Shown one piece after another: positions 31,925 through 40,253 of a stretch of DNA of 55,355 nucleotides; position 1 is the stretch's first letter, and each line of letters starts with the position of its first letter. The notes beneath the pieces were generated by a model. It made no database searches, was not told the origin of the DNA, and saw only the letters and a program-made list of their open reading frames with translations. A program made the position numbers and the translations under genes. Location of the stretch: NCBI GenBank assembly GCA_946415265.1, contig CAMKRV010000004.1, forward strand, positions 1-55,355, given 5' to 3'. Source of the stretch: an uncultured Candidatus Saccharibacteria bacterium. Its GTDB lineage: Bacteria > Patescibacteriota > Saccharimonadia > Saccharimonadales > Saccharimonadaceae.

Positions 31925-32407
31925 ATGAGTTTTTCTATTCTAAAGCAAATTGGTGACGCGCAAAAGAAGAAAGCGGTGGTAGACGTCCGGTCTGGTGATA
32001 CCGTAAAAGTGACCCAAAAAATTAAAGAAGGTAGCAAATTTCGTTTGCAGACTTTTGAAGGCGTAGTGATTCGTGTGGATCGCAAAGAGTCTCACACTGC
32101 ACGGATTGTAGTACGTAAGGTTACATCTGGTGTGGGTGTGGAGAAGTCTTATCTTATTCACTCACCACTAGTAGAAAAGATTGAGATTACAAAGCGTGCA
32201 AAAGTGCGTCGTAATAATCTTTCTTATCTACGTGATCGTTCTGGTAAATCTGCTCGGCTTAAGGGTAAGGATTTTGACCGTGTGGCAGTAAATGATACTA
32301 CGGTTGAAGAGCCAGAAGTTGAAGTAGTGGAGAATCCAGAAGAAGCTGTAGAAGCTTCTGCGGAAGCTACCGAAACTGAGAAGACAGAAGAAAAAACTGA
32401 AGCCTAA
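31925..32407 (+). CDS. rplS: 50S ribosomal protein L19 with acidic tail
   Basis: L19 sits at the 30S-50S interface. Family sequence runs to about residue 112: SGDTVKVTQKIKEG, LQTFEGVVIRV, FTVRKV-like IVVRKVTSGVGVEKSY, HSPLVEKIEI and RAKVRRNNLSYLRDRSGKSARL. A further 45 residues are almost all Glu, Val, Ala and Thr, which ordinary L19 lacks. It has a short leader with AAAGGT as ribosome site. It is followed by the RNase HII fusion six bases later. Confidence 0.96.
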   Translation: MSFSILKQIGDAQKKKAVVDVRSGDTVKVTQKIKEGSKFRLQTFEGVVIRVDRKESHTARIVVRKVTSGVGVEKSYLIHSPLVEKIEITKRAKVRRNNLSYLRDRSGKSARLKGKDFDRVAVNDTTVEEPEVEVVENPEEAVEASAEATETEKTEEKTEA

Positions 32408-32412
32408 TTTAG

Positions 32413-33366
32413 ATGGCAATTCTCGGAATAGACGAAGTTGGACGCGGCCCCCTAGCGGGGCCGCTTGTTGTGGGTGCGGTGATTTTGCCGGAAGAGGAAA
32501 GGGAGTGGCATAAGGAACTAAAAGATTCCAAAAAGTTATCTGCAAAGAAGCGAGAAAAATTAAGCGACGTGATTATGGCGGAAGCGGCAGTGGGGCTAGG
32601 CTGGGTAACTAATACAGAGCTGGATGAGGTAGGGATTTCTGAGGCTTTGAAGCTTGCGACACGACGAGCCGTGAAAGCGGTACAGAAGTTCCATGCGCCG
32701 TTTTCTCAGATAGTAATTGATGGAAAAGTGAACTTTTTGAAAGGTACGCCGCTTGAAGGATATGTTTCAGTGATGATAAAAGCGGATGATTTGATACGAG
32801 AAGTAAGTGCGGCATCGATCGTGGCAAAGGTGGCGAGGGACAAATATATGATGAAATTGGCGGAAAAATATCCAGAATATGGATTTGAAAAACATATGGG
32901 TTACGGTACGGCATTTCATCGGAAAGCAATTGAAAGGTTGGGCGTGTGTCCGGAACATAGATTGAGCTTTGAACCGTGTAAGAGTTTGGTGGGGTTTATG
33001 CGGGATGAAATTCCTAAGAAGAATACGTCCAAGATTGGGGAGCGTGGAGAAGAAGCAGTTCGTAAACATCTGGCGCAACAAGGGCATGAGATTATCGCTC
33101 GGAATCACAAGACGTATTTTTACGAAATAGATATTGTGTCTATATGTGAAAATAAAATTTACTTTACAGAGGTGAAATATCGCAAGAATGCGGATTTTGG
33201 CGGTGGACTAATGGCTATAAATACTAAAAAACAAAAACAAATGCACTATGCGGCGGAGTCTTTTTTGAAGATGAAACCGGAATTTAAAAATCTGGATCCG
33301 ATCTTGGCGGTGGCGGATGTGGCGGGGGAAGATTTTGCGGTGAAAGATTGGTTTGTTTTGGTTTAA
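32413..33366 (+). CDS. rnhB-yraN: RNase HII-YraN fusion protein
   Basis: Residues 1-200 are RNase HII, which removes RNA from RNA-DNA hybrids and single ribonucleotides: GIDEVGRGPLAGPLVVGAV holds the D-E catalytic pair, then ELKDSKKLSAKKR, VIDGKVNF and SIVAKVARDKYM with the later Asp. Residues about 210-317 match the YraN/UPF0102 family, a predicted Holliday-resolvase-like nuclease: GERGEEAVRKHLAQQGHEIIARN, then EIDIVS and FTEVKYR, the E-D-ExK pattern. The two genes are often neighbours; here they are one frame. It lies six bases after rplS and has no clear Shine-Dalgarno. Confidence 0.93.
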   Translation: MAILGIDEVGRGPLAGPLVVGAVILPEEEREWHKELKDSKKLSAKKREKLSDVIMAEAAVGLGWVTNTELDEVGISEALKLATRRAVKAVQKFHAPFSQIVIDGKVNFLKGTPLEGYVSVMIKADDLIREVSAASIVAKVARDKYMMKLAEKYPEYGFEKHMGYGTAFHRKAIERLGVCPEHRLSFEPCKSLVGFMRDEIPKKNTSKIGERGEEAVRKHLAQQGHEIIARNHKTYFYEIDIVSICENKIYFTEVKYRKNADFGGGLMAINTKKQKQMHYAAESFLKMKPEFKNLDPILAVADVAGEDFAVKDWFVLV

Positions 33367-33400
33367 GGTTATTTTTAGTTTTTTAATATATAATGGTGAT

Positions 33401-34675
33401 ATGGAAGAGAAAAATAATTTACTGAAAAATCAAGAAAATAAAAAGGTAAATGGGGTTGCGCTAAAACCTGAGACAGAGAAGAAGTCAAATGCTGGGATGT
33501 TTGCTGGGGTGAGCTTAGCATTGATAGTATTAGTGGTGGTGGTTTCTGTGGTGGTGACAATGGGAATGCAACAAAATAATAGTAATGATAAAAGCGGTAC
33601 TGGGAACTATTCTATTATTAATGAGAATACTAACCTTACAAGTGGTAGCGTAACCACTACAGTTGGCGGGAAGTCTGTTACTTATAAGGGTGCATATGTG
33701 GTGGATGGTGTGGAGGCAACTATTTCATCGGGTACTTATGAATCGACGACGGATGACGAGGTGGTGTTTTTAGTGATAAATGGAGGAAGTTTGAGAATTG
33801 ATGGTGAGGTAACAATGAATAAGAGTGGCTCGGCCGATTTCGCCGGGCGAGGCGATAATTACAGTTTTTATGGGATAAATTCGGCGATTACGGTAGTGGG
33901 GGAAGGCTCCTCGGTAGAGATAAATGGTGCGAAAATCAATACAACAGTGTCTGGGGCAAATGCGGTAGTGGCGACAAATGGTGCAACGGCGGTGGTATCG
34001 GGCGCAGAAATATCTACCACGAAAGATAATTCCCGCGGACTGCATGCGACTTATGGTGGCACAATAAATGCGGATAATACAAAGATCACTACGCAAGGTG
34101 GATCCTGTGCAGCGCTAGCTACTGATAGAGGTACTGGCACGGTGGTGGCGGATAATATGACACTTTCTACTGCCGGGGCGGGATCTCCGTTGATTTATTC
34201 TACTGGTAATATTTCGGTGACGAATTCTACCGGTGTAGCTACTGGTGCGCAAATTGCGGTGGTGGAAGGCAAAAATTCAATTAGTTTGCAGGGATGTGAA
34301 TTTTCGGCAAATGGCAACGGAAATAGAAATGGGGTAGATAACGCGGGTATAATGATTTATCAAAGTATGAGTGGCGATGCGTCGGTGGGGACTGGGTCGT
34401 TTACCGCGACGGATTGTATTTTGACAGTGCTAGCTTCTTCCAGCGTATATAATGTTACGCCGTTTTTCTTTATCACTAATACGGATGCGACGATTGATTT
34501 AACTAGTACGAGTGTATCGTTTAGCGCTGCAGAGAAGTTCATTTCGGCGTTGGGTACAAGTGAGTGGGGTAGAAGTGGCAACAATGGTGGCAAGGTAACA
34601 GTAACTTTATCTGATGTGAACACGACAAATACGGAAGTTGAGACGGATTCAATTTCGAGCGTGAGTGGGATTTAG
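33401..34675 (+). CDS. Membrane-anchored beta-helix-like surface protein
   Basis: 425 residues from the ATG that follows TATAAT (33389-33394) by six bases; the track start lies upstream of that box. An N-terminal membrane anchor (about 31-54, MFAGVSLALIVLVVVVSVVVTMGM) follows a basic cytoplasmic tail. Residues 85-400 are short repeating strands rich in Gly, Ser, Thr, Asn and Val (SLRIDGEVTMNKSG, SVEINGAKINTTVSGANAVV, GTINADNTKITTQGG), typical of a parallel beta-helix as in pectate lyases and adhesins. No catalytic site is evident. The probable role is adhesion or glycan binding at the surface. Confidence 0.7.
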   Translation: MEEKNNLLKNQENKKVNGVALKPETEKKSNAGMFAGVSLALIVLVVVVSVVVTMGMQQNNSNDKSGTGNYSIINENTNLTSGSVTTTVGGKSVTYKGAYVVDGVEATISSGTYESTTDDEVVFLVINGGSLRIDGEVTMNKSGSADFAGRGDNYSFYGINSAITVVGEGSSVEINGAKINTTVSGANAVVATNGATAVVSGAEISTTKDNSRGLHATYGGTINADNTKITTQGGSCAALATDRGTGTVVADNMTLSTAGAGSPLIYSTGNISVTNSTGVATGAQIAVVEGKNSISLQGCEFSANGNGNRNGVDNAGIMIYQSMSGDASVGTGSFTATDCILTVLASSSVYNVTPFFFITNTDATIDLTSTSVSFSAAEKFISALGTSEWGRSGNNGGKVTVTLSDVNTTNTEVETDSISSVSGI

Positions 34676-34689
34676 GCTTGATACCATGA

Positions 34690-34716
34690 AAAAGGCCGCG
34701 GGTGAGTGCGGCCTTA
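34690..34716. terminator. Hairpin between convergent genes
   Basis: AAGGCCGC/GCGGCCTT stem (34692-34715) with an 8-nt loop. A-rich sequence to its left could act as the T run for the minus-strand gene. Confidence 0.8.
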
Positions 34717-34726
34717 AGATAGGGGG

Positions 34727-35332
34727 TTACTTGATTTTGACCCAGATGAAGTCGGGTACTGTGGCCCACCAGAGTTTATGTTTGCCATCTATGTAAGATG
34801 AAACACAGACTCTTGAAGATGCCTTTTCGGCGCCGGCCTCGTACCATGCTACAATGCCCCACTCGCCTTCGTCGGGATTAATTCCGACGTAGAAATGGTT
34901 GGGTTTGAGCTCTGTTGCGACGTCGGTATAACCGGCTTCAGCGAGAAACTGTTGCCAACGTTTGGCATCGAGACGCTCGGATGAAGTTTTTTGTGGCCAA
35001 GTGCCTGTGGCTTCAAAGATTTTCCAGGCGCAGTAGCTGGTAGGATAGCGAATCACGCAGCCACTTTGGTCGGAAATTAATGAATAGCCAAATCGACTGG
35101 CGTCTTCTTTCCAGTTGGCAAAGTCTGGTTCTCTGTAAGGCCAGGGATAGGTATTGATGTAATGAGCGCCTTCTTGGTATCTGGCAATTAATGCACGGTG
35201 CTCAGATGATTCCCAAGATTTTTGCGCTGCTTTGCGGTATTTTTTGCGGTAGAATCTGCGGCTGAGTCGGTTTTTATTCCATCTAGTGCAGGACTTTTTC
35301 GCCCAACTGTTAACTTTTTCTAAAGTGATCAT
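34727..35332 (-). CDS. Hypothetical protein, possibly a degenerate CHAP-like domain
   Basis: 201 residues, no signal peptide. The N-terminal 45 residues are very basic (KNRLSRRFYRKKYRKAAQK). The middle, IRYPTSYCAWKIFEATGTWP, with DAKRWQQFLAEAGY and EWGIVAWYEAGAEKAS, follows the order of a CHAP amidase (CxxYxAWR, N-x-W, GHVAYVE). The catalytic Cys and His positions appear to hold Pro and Ile, so an active peptidase is unlikely. It may be a cell-wall or protein-binding relic (inference). It has a perfect SD (AAGGAGGTGA) and a perfect promoter, so expression is strong. Confidence 0.5.
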   Translation of the reverse strand: MITLEKVNSWAKKSCTRWNKNRLSRRFYRKKYRKAAQKSWESSEHRALIARYQEGAHYINTYPWPYREPDFANWKEDASRFGYSLISDQSGCVIRYPTSYCAWKIFEATGTWPQKTSSERLDAKRWQQFLAEAGYTDVATELKPNHFYVGINPDEGEWGIVAWYEAGAEKASSRVCVSSYIDGKHKLWWATVPDFIWVKIK

Positions 35333-35371
35333 AAATAGTCACCTCCTTAGTAAGGTACAACCCCTATTTTA

Positions 35372-35400
35372 ATTATAGCATATAGTTTTATATTTGTCAA
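35372..35400 (-). promoter_or_regulatory. Consensus promoter
   Basis: On the minus strand TTGACA, 17-bp spacer, TATAAT; about 30-nt leader with a perfect Shine-Dalgarno for the 201-residue gene. Confidence 0.9.
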
Positions 35401-35451
35401 TTTTTACGTCTTTATCATTGTTTGCTATGTTTGCAGTTTTGAGGTGGAGTT

Positions 35452-36441
35452 TTAGACGTTGAATTTGAATTCTACGACGTCGCCGTCTTGCATGATGTAG
35501 GTCTTGCCCTCGGTGCGAAGTTTGCCGGCGGCTTTGACGGCCTGTTCAGAGCCAAGTTGTTGTAAATCGTTAAAGTTGCAGATGTTGGCAGCGATGAAGC
35601 CACGCTCAAAGTCGGTATGGATGGTGCCGGCGGCTTGTGGGGCGGTGGCACCTTTTTTGATAGTCCAGGCGCGACACTCTTTTTTGCCAGCAGTGAGGAA
35701 TGATTGTAGACCGAGGGTATCATAGGCTGCTCTGATGAGTTCGCCAAGGGCATCATCTTTAACGCCATAACTTTCTAGAAATTCTTTTCTTTCGTTTCTG
35801 TCCATGCCGGACATTTCTTCTTCTAGTTTGGCGTTAACAAAAATAGCAGCTGCTGGCTTGACGAGATCTTTTAGTTTGGTTTGAAGGTCTACGTCTGTAA
35901 GACCAGACTCATCTACGTTGAACATATAAATGACGGGTTTGTTGGTGAGGAAGGGGATATTCTCGTCGGCAGGGTCTTTTTTGCGTTTGGCGGCAATTTT
36001 GGCTTTGGTTTCTTCGTCAGCGAGCTGGAGCTCTAGATTGATGATATCTATATCATCTTTAGCCTGTTTTATAATGTCTTCTTCGATTTTATTGTCGGCG
36101 CGGACTATATCATCATTTTTGAAGGCACGTACTACGTGGCAAATGGCTTGGCACTCGCGGATGTGGGCGAGAAATTTATTACCGAGGCCTTCACCTTTAC
36201 TTGCGCCCGCAACGAGCCCGGCGATATCGACAAATTCTACGGTGGCCGGGACAACTTTGTCGGTCTCGTACATTTTGGCTAATACGTCTAAACGTTCATC
36301 GGGAACTGGGACGATGCCAACATTTGGTTCGATGGTAGCAAAAGGATAGTTGGCGGCAAGTGCGCCAGCGTTTGTGAGTGCGTTAAATAAAGTAGATTTA
36401 CCAACATTTGGTAAACCGACAATACCGATCTTTAAATTCAT
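35452..36441 (-). CDS. ychF: Obg-like ATPase YchF
   Basis: Ribosome-associated P-loop NTPase that prefers ATP. Walker A GLPNVGKST starts near residue 7, switch region TIEPNVG, DIAGLVAGASKGEGLGNKFL, a coiled-coil arm (about 125-175), NVDES replacing the NKxD guanine motif as in OLA1, and a C-terminal TGS domain ending YIMQDGDVVEFKFNV. At 329 residues it is about 35 shorter than E. coli YchF. Start is set at the second ATG of the track, followed directly by LKIGIVG. A TATAAT-type box and short leader lie upstream. Copies of its first bases recur at 37867. Confidence 0.95.
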   Translation of the reverse strand: MNLKIGIVGLPNVGKSTLFNALTNAGALAANYPFATIEPNVGIVPVPDERLDVLAKMYETDKVVPATVEFVDIAGLVAGASKGEGLGNKFLAHIRECQAICHVVRAFKNDDIVRADNKIEEDIIKQAKDDIDIINLELQLADEETKAKIAAKRKKDPADENIPFLTNKPVIYMFNVDESGLTDVDLQTKLKDLVKPAAAIFVNAKLEEEMSGMDRNERKEFLESYGVKDDALGELIRAAYDTLGLQSFLTAGKKECRAWTIKKGATAPQAAGTIHTDFERGFIAANICNFNDLQQLGSEQAVKAAGKLRTEGKTYIMQDGDVVEFKFNV

Positions 36442-36505
36442 AACCAACCTGTGATATCTGTTATTATAGATACAATTATAACATATTTTGATATATAATA
36501 TAGGT

Positions 36506-36871
36506 ATGAGAATTTATATAGCACACTCAAATAGCATTGATTATAAAAATGAGATATATAAGCCATTACGAGATGATGGCTTCTTCTTAGAGCACGAATT
36601 GATATTGCCACACGAAAATGGTGATAGTATTGGTAATTCAAGAGACGATTATAAAAACTATGATATTGTGATTGCTGAATGTAGTGAGCCGTCTATTGGT
36701 GTAGGGATAGAGCTCGGGTGGCTTTATGATGACAAAAAACCGATATATTGTTTTGTAAAATCTGGATTGCATCCAAGTAGTGCAGTTGTCTCAATTGTTG
36801 AAAAAGTGATTGAGTATAATGATGAGGAAGATTTTGTAGACAAAATTAAAGCTATTATTGAAAAGTATTAA
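36506..36871 (+). CDS. Nucleoside 2-deoxyribosyltransferase-like protein
   Basis: 121 residues. MRIYIAHSNS resembles the first strand and glycine/serine loop of the family, and IVIAECSEPSIGVGIELGWLYDDKKPIYCFV matches the conserved D/E-x-S-x-P-S-x-G-x-G-x-E-L-G motif with its catalytic glutamate. Members move deoxyribose between bases or hydrolyse nucleotides such as 5-hydroxymethyl-dCMP; the fold is also close to TIR-like nucleotide hydrolases. TATAAT lies six bases before this ATG (the track starts six codons earlier, upstream of the box). It stands in a small accessory island beside ychF. Confidence 0.8.
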   Translation: MRIYIAHSNSIDYKNEIYKPLRDDGFFLEHELILPHENGDSIGNSRDDYKNYDIVIAECSEPSIGVGIELGWLYDDKKPIYCFVKSGLHPSSAVVSIVEKVIEYNDEEDFVDKIKAIIEKY

Positions 36872-36931
36872 TCGTTTTTTATTTTGGTTTTGATAAGCGG
36901 ATTTTGGTAGTAAACGGGATAAAAGAAATAG

Positions 36932-36953
36932 GTTGGTTTAGAAATTCAAGATT
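36932..36953. repeat. 22-bp direct repeat, left copy
   Basis: GTTGGTTTAGAAATTCAAGA plus TT occurs here and at 37845-37866, on either side of the SDR gene. The sequence that follows this copy also resembles the ychF upstream region (ACCAACCTGT, ATCTGTTATTAT). Confidence 0.85.
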
Positions 36954-36980
36954 TCTACTCCCAGTTCAAAACCAACCTGT

Positions 36981-37808
36981 CTATCTGTTATTATGGGTAT
37001 AATTATATCGTATTTTGGTGATTTTATTCTCTAACAATATCCGCCGTATATTAATAATCTCCCCATTTATATAACTAGCGGCATCACTTGCTAGAAAGGA
37101 AATTGTTTTTGCTATTTCGCTTGGCTTTGCAAACCTTCCGACGTATATTCTCTCTATCTCTTCTTCTATATAATCTTTTGGGAGATCCTTATTCATGTCC
37201 GTATCGGCCCACCCAATTGCGATAGCATTAACTCTAATGTTTGGCTTGAATTGCAGTGCTAGGTCTCTAGTTAAACTTTGCAGGCCAATTTTCGAAATAT
37301 TATAATCTATGCTTTCGGGAGCTATTGTTTTTGTACCATTGGTCGAAGATATATTGATAATCGAACCTCCTTCTGGCATATATTTTACGGCTTCTCTCGC
37401 CATCAAGAATGCACCCATCACATTAACTTTAAGGGTGTTTTCAAACTCTGGCACCGTAACTTTGTTTATCTCTCTATCAAATACTATGCCTGCACAGTTT
37501 ACAAGAACATCTATTTTGCCATATTTTTCGATAGATTTCGCAATGAGGTCTTTTACTTCTAGTTCGTTTGATATGTCTGCTTCGATTACAAGGGCTTGTA
37601 CGCTGTATTCTTTTTCTACAAATTGTTTTATTTCTTCAGCATCCTTTTTATTATCAAACTCAAACTCGCCGTCTATGAATTTAAGATTGGCTTCTTTGCT
37701 ACTATCAATGTAATTAATAACTACATTGTAACCCTGCTTTGCAAATTCAATAATTGTAGCTTTACCTATACCGCGGGAACCCCCAGTTACTAAGACGACT
37801 TTTTGCAT
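36981..37808 (-). CDS. SDR-family oxidoreductase with frameshifted C-terminus
   Basis: A classical short-chain dehydrogenase: cofactor loop TGGSRGIG (residues 8-15), NCAG near 108, catalytic Ser in NISSTNG, YNISK (Tyr and Lys) near 170, and NAIAIGWADTDM. The usual end is NGxxINxDGG. Here INGEIINI is followed by RRILLEN and a basic tail, while the adjacent frame reads YGGYC and a stop. This points to a small indel near codon 250 that added about 20 residues of non-homologous tail. The substrate cannot be told. The gene is bounded by 22-bp direct repeats and looks acquired. Confidence 0.85.
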   Translation of the reverse strand: MQKVVLVTGGSRGIGKATIIEFAKQGYNVVINYIDSSKEANLKFIDGEFEFDNKKDAEEIKQFVEKEYSVQALVIEADISNELEVKDLIAKSIEKYGKIDVLVNCAGIVFDREINKVTVPEFENTLKVNVMGAFLMAREAVKYMPEGGSIINISSTNGTKTIAPESIDYNISKIGLQSLTRDLALQFKPNIRVNAIAIGWADTDMNKDLPKDYIEEEIERIYVGRFAKPSEIAKTISFLASDAASYINGEIINIRRILLENKITKIRYNYTHNNR

Positions 37809-37844
37809 GTTATAATCTCCCGATTTACTTATATTTTTAATGCG

Positions 37845-37885
37845 TTGGTTTAGAAATTCAAGATTCCGATCTTTAAATTCATAAT
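37845..37885. repeat. Right 22-bp repeat fused to a copy of the ychF start
   Basis: The 22-bp repeat (37845-37866) is followed at once by CCGATCTTTAAATTCATAA (37867-37885), identical to 36425-36443, the first codons and start of ychF on the minus strand. The downstream bases also resemble the ychF promoter. This is a scar of recombination that duplicated the ychF 5' end. Confidence 0.85.
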
Positions 37886-37904
37886 CAACATATGTATTTG
37901 TTAT

Positions 37905-38507
37905 TTAGGCGATTTTCTTTTGCCAGGATTTTTTATGACATTTGGGGCAAGCCATATAGCGAGTGCGACCAAGATGCATGGCAAAATAGACGCTAGAGTA
38001 TTTCGGAATATAACGATGACCGCAATATTTACATTCATACTTCCCGGCCTCAGTTTCGATTTTAAGGCAAAAGCTAACGCCTACAATAATCAGAACAAAC
38101 CCAAGCACAATCAAAACAATTCGCGTCCAGGTAGGCATTTCAACATAACTGGCGATAAAACATAATATCAAAAATGGAATTGTTGACATATATCCAATAA
38201 CATTTTCGTAGAGGAAGAATTTTTTATTTGTCAACGTTTCAATTTTGGAAAACTCTTCAAGGAGTTTTTCGGAATGTTTTTTATAGTCCTGTTGATTAAT
38301 CTCTTCGCCAGAAAGTAATTCGTTGTAAGAAATGTCGAATAACTTGCATAGTTTTGCCATATTATTTGCATCGGGTAGGCAAATTCCTCGTTCCCATTTT
38401 GAAATAGAGCGGTTGGAAATGTCCAATTTCTCCGCTAAGCTTTCTTGCGTAAAATTATTTTCCTGACGTTTCTTCGTAATAAACTTGCCAATCTTTTCTA
38501 AATCCAT
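37905..38507 (-). CDS. XRE-type HTH membrane protein with zinc ribbon
   Basis: 200 residues. An XRE helix-turn-helix (residues 8-62, FTQESLAEKLDISNRSISKWERG), a linker, two membrane segments (about 106-124 and 129-148), then a CKYCGH...CPKCHKK zinc ribbon. This HTH-membrane-zinc-ribbon layout is common in Firmicutes, which supports transfer. It may be a membrane-tethered transcription factor for the neighbouring SDR or itself; no operator could be placed. It is read on the minus strand, like the SDR gene. Confidence 0.85.
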   Translation of the reverse strand: MDLEKIGKFITKKRQENNFTQESLAEKLDISNRSISKWERGICLPDANNMAKLCKLFDISYNELLSGEEINQQDYKKHSEKLLEEFSKIETLTNKKFFLYENVIGYMSTIPFLILCFIASYVEMPTWTRIVLIVLGFVLIIVGVSFCLKIETEAGKYECKYCGHRYIPKYSSVYFAMHLGRTRYMACPKCHKKSWQKKIA

Positions 38508-38667
38508 AGCAACCTTTCGTTAATTATATCTTCATTTTAGAAAAAGTTGAACCAAAACACCACAAACCTAAGGTAGAATCAAAAAAAGAAAGTTCCTACA
38601 CGAGCATATCTATCACTGTCTGGCTATTATCACTAAATATTCTGATTTTGATATATAATATAATACG

Positions 38668-39819
38668 ATGACAGTGAAGAAAAAACAGAATCGGAAAAGT
38701 TTTAAAGATATTATAAAGTATAATTTTGATAATCTTTTGATGCGGGGAGCGGGGGCACAGATTCTGCTTTTGATTGCAGTGACGGGAATTATGGCGATTG
38801 TTTTTGGGCTGATATTGTTTATCACTACGTCGGAGGGTGGACCGGCGGGGTCGTCGATTTGGACGGTACTGGTGCATAGCTTAGATCCTGGGGTATTGTC
38901 TAATTCTAATGGTTCGCCATGGTTTTTGTTTATTTTGCTGGTGGTAACGCTTTTGGGACTTTTTTCGGTAGGGACATTAATTAGTATCATTACTGCAAGT
39001 ATGTCTAAAGCGCTGGATCAACTTTCGCACGGTAAAAGCAAAATTGTAGAGCCAAAAAAGCACATTTTGTTTCTTGGGTATAACGAGATTAGTTTTGAAG
39101 TTTTAAGAAATATTTTTGAGCGTAATGAAAAAGATAAGAGTTTTCGGTTTGGTAAGCAACCGGTAGTGATTTTGGAGCAATATAAAGATATTGTAGATAT
39201 AAAAGAAGAAATCGAGTTTAAATTTCGTGAATATCGAAAGACTAAGGTGATATGTCGACAGGGCTGCATTTTTGACGTAAATAATTACGATATGTGTTCG
39301 ATTGAAAAAGCAAAACAAATTATCATTACGGCGGCTAGTGACGAAGAAGCGGCGGAGACGGTTTTGGCATGCAGAAAAGCGTTGGAATATTTGGGAATAA
39401 ATAAAACTCCAATTACGGTAGTACTGGATAAGAATAGCAGTGTGGAACAAATGAAAATAGTGGGAGGTGATGAAGTTAAGATTGTAGTAAAGGAAGAGGT
39501 GGCAGAAAAAGTGTTGGAAAAAGAGAGCGGGAGTAATAAACCGAGTTTTGTTTTGAATACGAAACTGGCTGGGTTTATGCCAAAGGAAAATGTAATAATT
39601 TTGGCGGACGATGCGTTGGGGTCTGAAGAGTCTGATCGTAAGACGATATTGGGGATAGTAGCAATGAAGGAAAACATTGAGAAAACGAAATCCACAGGTA
39701 ATCACATTCGAGTTTCTTGTGAAATTCGATTGAAGAAAAATGCAATACTGGCAAAAGCCGCTGGGGCGGATGAAGTAGTGGTAACCAATGTAGAAGTTGG
39801 TAAGCTTGTGTTTAAATAA
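38668..39819 (+). CDS. CASTOR/POLLUX-like ion channel protein (short)
   Basis: 383 residues. Two membrane segments (about 30-53 and 92-116) flank a pore-like loop (SSIWTVLVHSLDPG). LSHGKSKIVEPKKHILFLGYNEISFEVLRNI is close to the junction of CASTOR/POLLUX/DMI1 channels, where an RCK (TrkA-N-like) Rossmann domain begins. The one RCK region includes IITAASDEEAAETVLACRKAL. Family members usually have a second RCK-type part, so this one is short. It probably gates K+ or another cation in the membrane. It is leaderless, with overlapping TATAAT boxes 3 and 8 bases upstream. Confidence 0.72.
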   Translation: MTVKKKQNRKSFKDIIKYNFDNLLMRGAGAQILLLIAVTGIMAIVFGLILFITTSEGGPAGSSIWTVLVHSLDPGVLSNSNGSPWFLFILLVVTLLGLFSVGTLISIITASMSKALDQLSHGKSKIVEPKKHILFLGYNEISFEVLRNIFERNEKDKSFRFGKQPVVILEQYKDIVDIKEEIEFKFREYRKTKVICRQGCIFDVNNYDMCSIEKAKQIIITAASDEEAAETVLACRKALEYLGINKTPITVVLDKNSSVEQMKIVGGDEVKIVVKEEVAEKVLEKESGSNKPSFVLNTKLAGFMPKENVIILADDALGSEESDRKTILGIVAMKENIEKTKSTGNHIRVSCEIRLKKNAILAKAAGADEVVVTNVEVGKLVFK

Positions 39820-39980
39820 GTTTTGATCATATAAATAGTTGTAGCATATCAAATTTCTGGGCGAGTTTGTTTTGCTGTATTTTTTTGTGGTGTTTTAGGT
39901 AGATTATTTTGCGGATGGGTAATTTACGAAATATAAACCATCGGGATTTTTTCTAAATTTGAACTATTGGTATGCTTTTT

Positions 39981-40203
39981 CTACTTTCGACAGTCGAGCC
40001 AATAGACTTTTTGTATAACGGGTGTTAAAACTGAAATAAAGTCAGGTTCATCTAAGTATTTAAGCTGTGTTGTCCAAAGTTTAGCTTCGGCTTCTTTGAG
40101 CTTTATGAGTAATTTTGCTGGATTAGAGGCTCTGTCTTCTGTAGCTTTTTGCCGGAGCTTGTAGAATTTATGAGAAGGATACGAAAAAAGTGAAATTAGT
40201 TTT
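39981..40203 (-). pseudogene. Gene remnant in a 434-bp gap
   Basis: The gap 39820-40253 has no complete gene. On the minus strand an open frame of about 70 codons ends at 39981 (KLLIKLKEAEAKLWTTQLKY, ending VYWLDCRK). It has a natural amino-acid make-up but no start codon; an in-frame stop lies just upstream near 40204. It looks like the 3' end of a lost gene. I do not recognise the family. The rest of the gap is AT-rich with no clear signal apart from an AAGGAG for the next gene. Confidence 0.4.
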
Positions 40204-40253
40204 TAATAAATATTTTCTATGGTATGATAAAAATGTAAACATAAGGAGAACGA

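Noticed and set aside
39103-39852. 249-residue minus-strand ORF
   Set aside because: Antisense to the channel gene; rich in Phe, Tyr, His and Ile as expected of AT-rich antisense translation.
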